Positions 6,050 to 6,888 of a DNA stretch of 6,888 bases are shown here, one piece after another. Position 1 is the first letter of the stretch, and each line of letters opens with the position of its first letter. The notes beneath the pieces are model-generated. The model did not search any database, was not told the origin of the DNA, and worked only from the letters and a program-made list of their open reading frames with translations. The stretch spans positions 1-6,888 of the forward strand of contig JANRMF010000120.1 in NCBI GenBank assembly GCA_033761815.1, written 5' to 3'. A program made the translations under genes and the position numbers. This stretch comes from JANRKH01 sp033761815 (lineage in GTDB: Bacteria > Pseudomonadota > Alphaproteobacteria > Rickettsiales > Rickettsiaceae).

Positions 6050-6802
6050 GCCCCATAATATCATCGCTCTTATCGACAATCCTGCCATATAAGATTTTGT
6101 ATTCTTAGAGTATCTCGTAGCAATTCCCCGCCATTCTTTGAACTTCTGGAAGGTATTTTCTATTATGTGCCTTAATTTATATAGATATGTATCTATATTT
6201 CTCTGAATTTTTCTGTTTCTTTTTGATGGAATTACGGGATTTGTATTTGCCTTTTCAGCTAAATCTATTATATTGTTAGTATCGTAAGCTTTATCAGCCA
6301 TTAGATGCTCCGCTTTTATATTCTTTATCAGACCATCAGCCTCTGAACAATAGCTTCTTGCACCTTCCGTAACAATAATTCTGACCGGCATACCATGCGC
6401 TATCTGAGGCCATATGCACTTTGGTGTTGAGCCCCCTTTTGTGCGGTTAATCGTCTGATTTCCGCCAACTGCTCCCATCGCTGCTTTATGAGCTTTGACA
6501 AACGCAAGAGTCTATCATAAGCCACTCAAAATCTGGTTCGAGTATCATAATTTCGAGTAGATGCTCCCATATTCCTTTATCTCTCCACCTGCAGAACCGT
6601 CTATGAATATTTTTCCAATTCCCATAATCAGGAGGCAAATCTCTCCAAGGTGCGCCGGTTCTGAATATCCAGATCACCGCATTTATAAAAGTTCGATTAT
6701 CCTTTGCTATCCCCCCCAACTACCTTTCTTGCCTGGTAAATGAGATTCTATCTTAGACCAAATTTTATTGCTAATATCATGTCTTCTGTGAGCTTTACTC
6801 AT
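6038..6802 (-). pseudogene. IS5-family DDE transposase, frameshifted
   Basis: Read from ATG at 6802-6800 the product begins MSKAHRRHDISNKIWSKIES, then hits TAG just after a run of seven G (6711-6717). One extra G would continue into the typical IS5 N-terminal segment FRTGAPWRDLPPDYGNW. That frame runs to the first catalytic Asp (LMIDS, codon 6512-6510), then breaks again near 6503-6510, where dropping one base restores AFVKAHKAAMGAVGGNQ. A third slip at the G5 run 6432-6436 and a fourth near 6395-6405 bracket a garbled stretch (STPKCIWPQIA) that reads LNTKVHMASD in the next frame. The rest is normal: second Asp in MADKAYD (6295-6293), and the Y-x2-R-x3-E-x6-K signature with Glu at 6160-6158. 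Net length is 255 codons, as expected for an intact gene. Functional only if recoding or sequencing error explains the shifts. Confidence 0.9.
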
Positions 6803-6834
6803 AATTACTATACCTAATTTTAGTTGATATAGTA

Positions 6835-6862
6835 ATAGTAAACACATTAATTAGTTATGCAA
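6835..6862 (-). promoter_or_regulatory. Candidate transposase promoter inside the IS
   Basis: On the minus strand TTGCAT (6862-6857) and TACTAT (6840-6835) are 16 bp apart and lie about 33 bp before the transposase ATG at 6802. The -35 box directly abuts the right inverted repeat. A weak AGG lies about 10 bases before the start codon. Confidence 0.4.
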
Positions 6863-6864
6863 GT

Positions 6865-6888
6865 AAAATCTCGTGACGACATACCCTA
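6865..6888. repeat. Right terminal inverted repeat of the IS
   Basis: Perfect 24-bp reverse complement of 6026-6049, ending ATACCCTA at the last base of the window. It is the end proximal to the transposase start and promoter. Confidence 0.95.

Larger units (their letters stand above)
6026..6888 (-). mobile_element. IS5-family insertion sequence, full length but with a broken transposase
   Basis: A perfect 24-bp inverted repeat bounds the segment: 6026-6049 and 6865-6888. The outermost TA on each side may be the 2-bp TA target duplication typical of the IS427-like group of IS5, making the element proper about 6028-6886 (859 bp). It holds one transposase region on the minus strand with DDE residues, split by frameshifts. 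The right boundary coincides with the last base of the window, so flanking DNA on that side is unseen. The family is assigned from the protein pattern, size and TA flanks; the exact IS name is not claimed. Confidence 0.9.

Noticed and set aside
6561..6743. Plus-strand open frame within the IS
   Set aside because: It is antisense to the transposase N-terminal region; the IS has only one coding direction supported by homology patterns.
1..6888. CRISPR array, tRNA or rRNA genes
   Set aside because: I saw no regularly spaced direct repeats and recognised no cloverleaf or rRNA segment on either strand by eye.

Overview
The window is AT-rich DNA of bacterial type. The best guess is an intracellular alphaproteobacterium of the order Rickettsiales that still carries flagellar genes, such as a member of the Midichloriaceae. 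The reasons are the low G+C, the lysine- and isoleucine-rich proteins, flagellar export genes beside housekeeping genes, an IS5-type element of a kind common in Rickettsiales, a palindromic intergenic repeat, and an eukaryote-interaction type protein with a kinase-like motif. The assignment is inference; no rRNA or other decisive marker is present.

Layout. Positions 1-1386 (minus strand) hold a long open frame that runs off the left edge. It encodes at least 462 residues of an unrecognised, mostly hydrophilic protein with a lipid-kinase-like DxHxxN...DHG motif pair. Positions 1473-3734 (minus) hold pgpA (phosphatidylglycerophosphatase A) followed 3 bp later by recN (DNA repair ATPase, GTG start). 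Transcribed away from pgpA, with only 20 bp between start codons, is a plus-strand cluster: a stand-alone FlhB C-terminal-like protein, fliO, fliP, and an ABC ATPase of the GlnQ type. fliO/fliP and fliP/ATPase overlap, so these genes are very probably one translationally coupled operon. Good promoter candidates for each direction lie inside the opposite gene.

The right end is mobile or decaying. A 116-bp element with 12-bp inverted ends (11 of 12 paired) and a possible TAA target duplication sits exactly on the ATPase stop codon. Next come 122 bp without a convincing gene, including an odd run of 16 consecutive G/C bases. Then a complete-length IS5-family element (about 861 bp, perfect 24-bp inverted repeats including outer TA) fills the window to its last base. 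Its transposase gene is broken by alternating -1/+1 shifts, so this copy is probably inactive, unless the shifts are sequencing errors or recoding sites.

How the genes work together: FliO and FliP (with the FlhB-like piece) belong to the export gate of the flagellar type III secretion apparatus. PgpA makes phosphatidylglycerol and RecN mends double-strand breaks; these two have no evident functional link to the flagellar genes beyond position. The ATPase needs a permease and binding protein encoded elsewhere.
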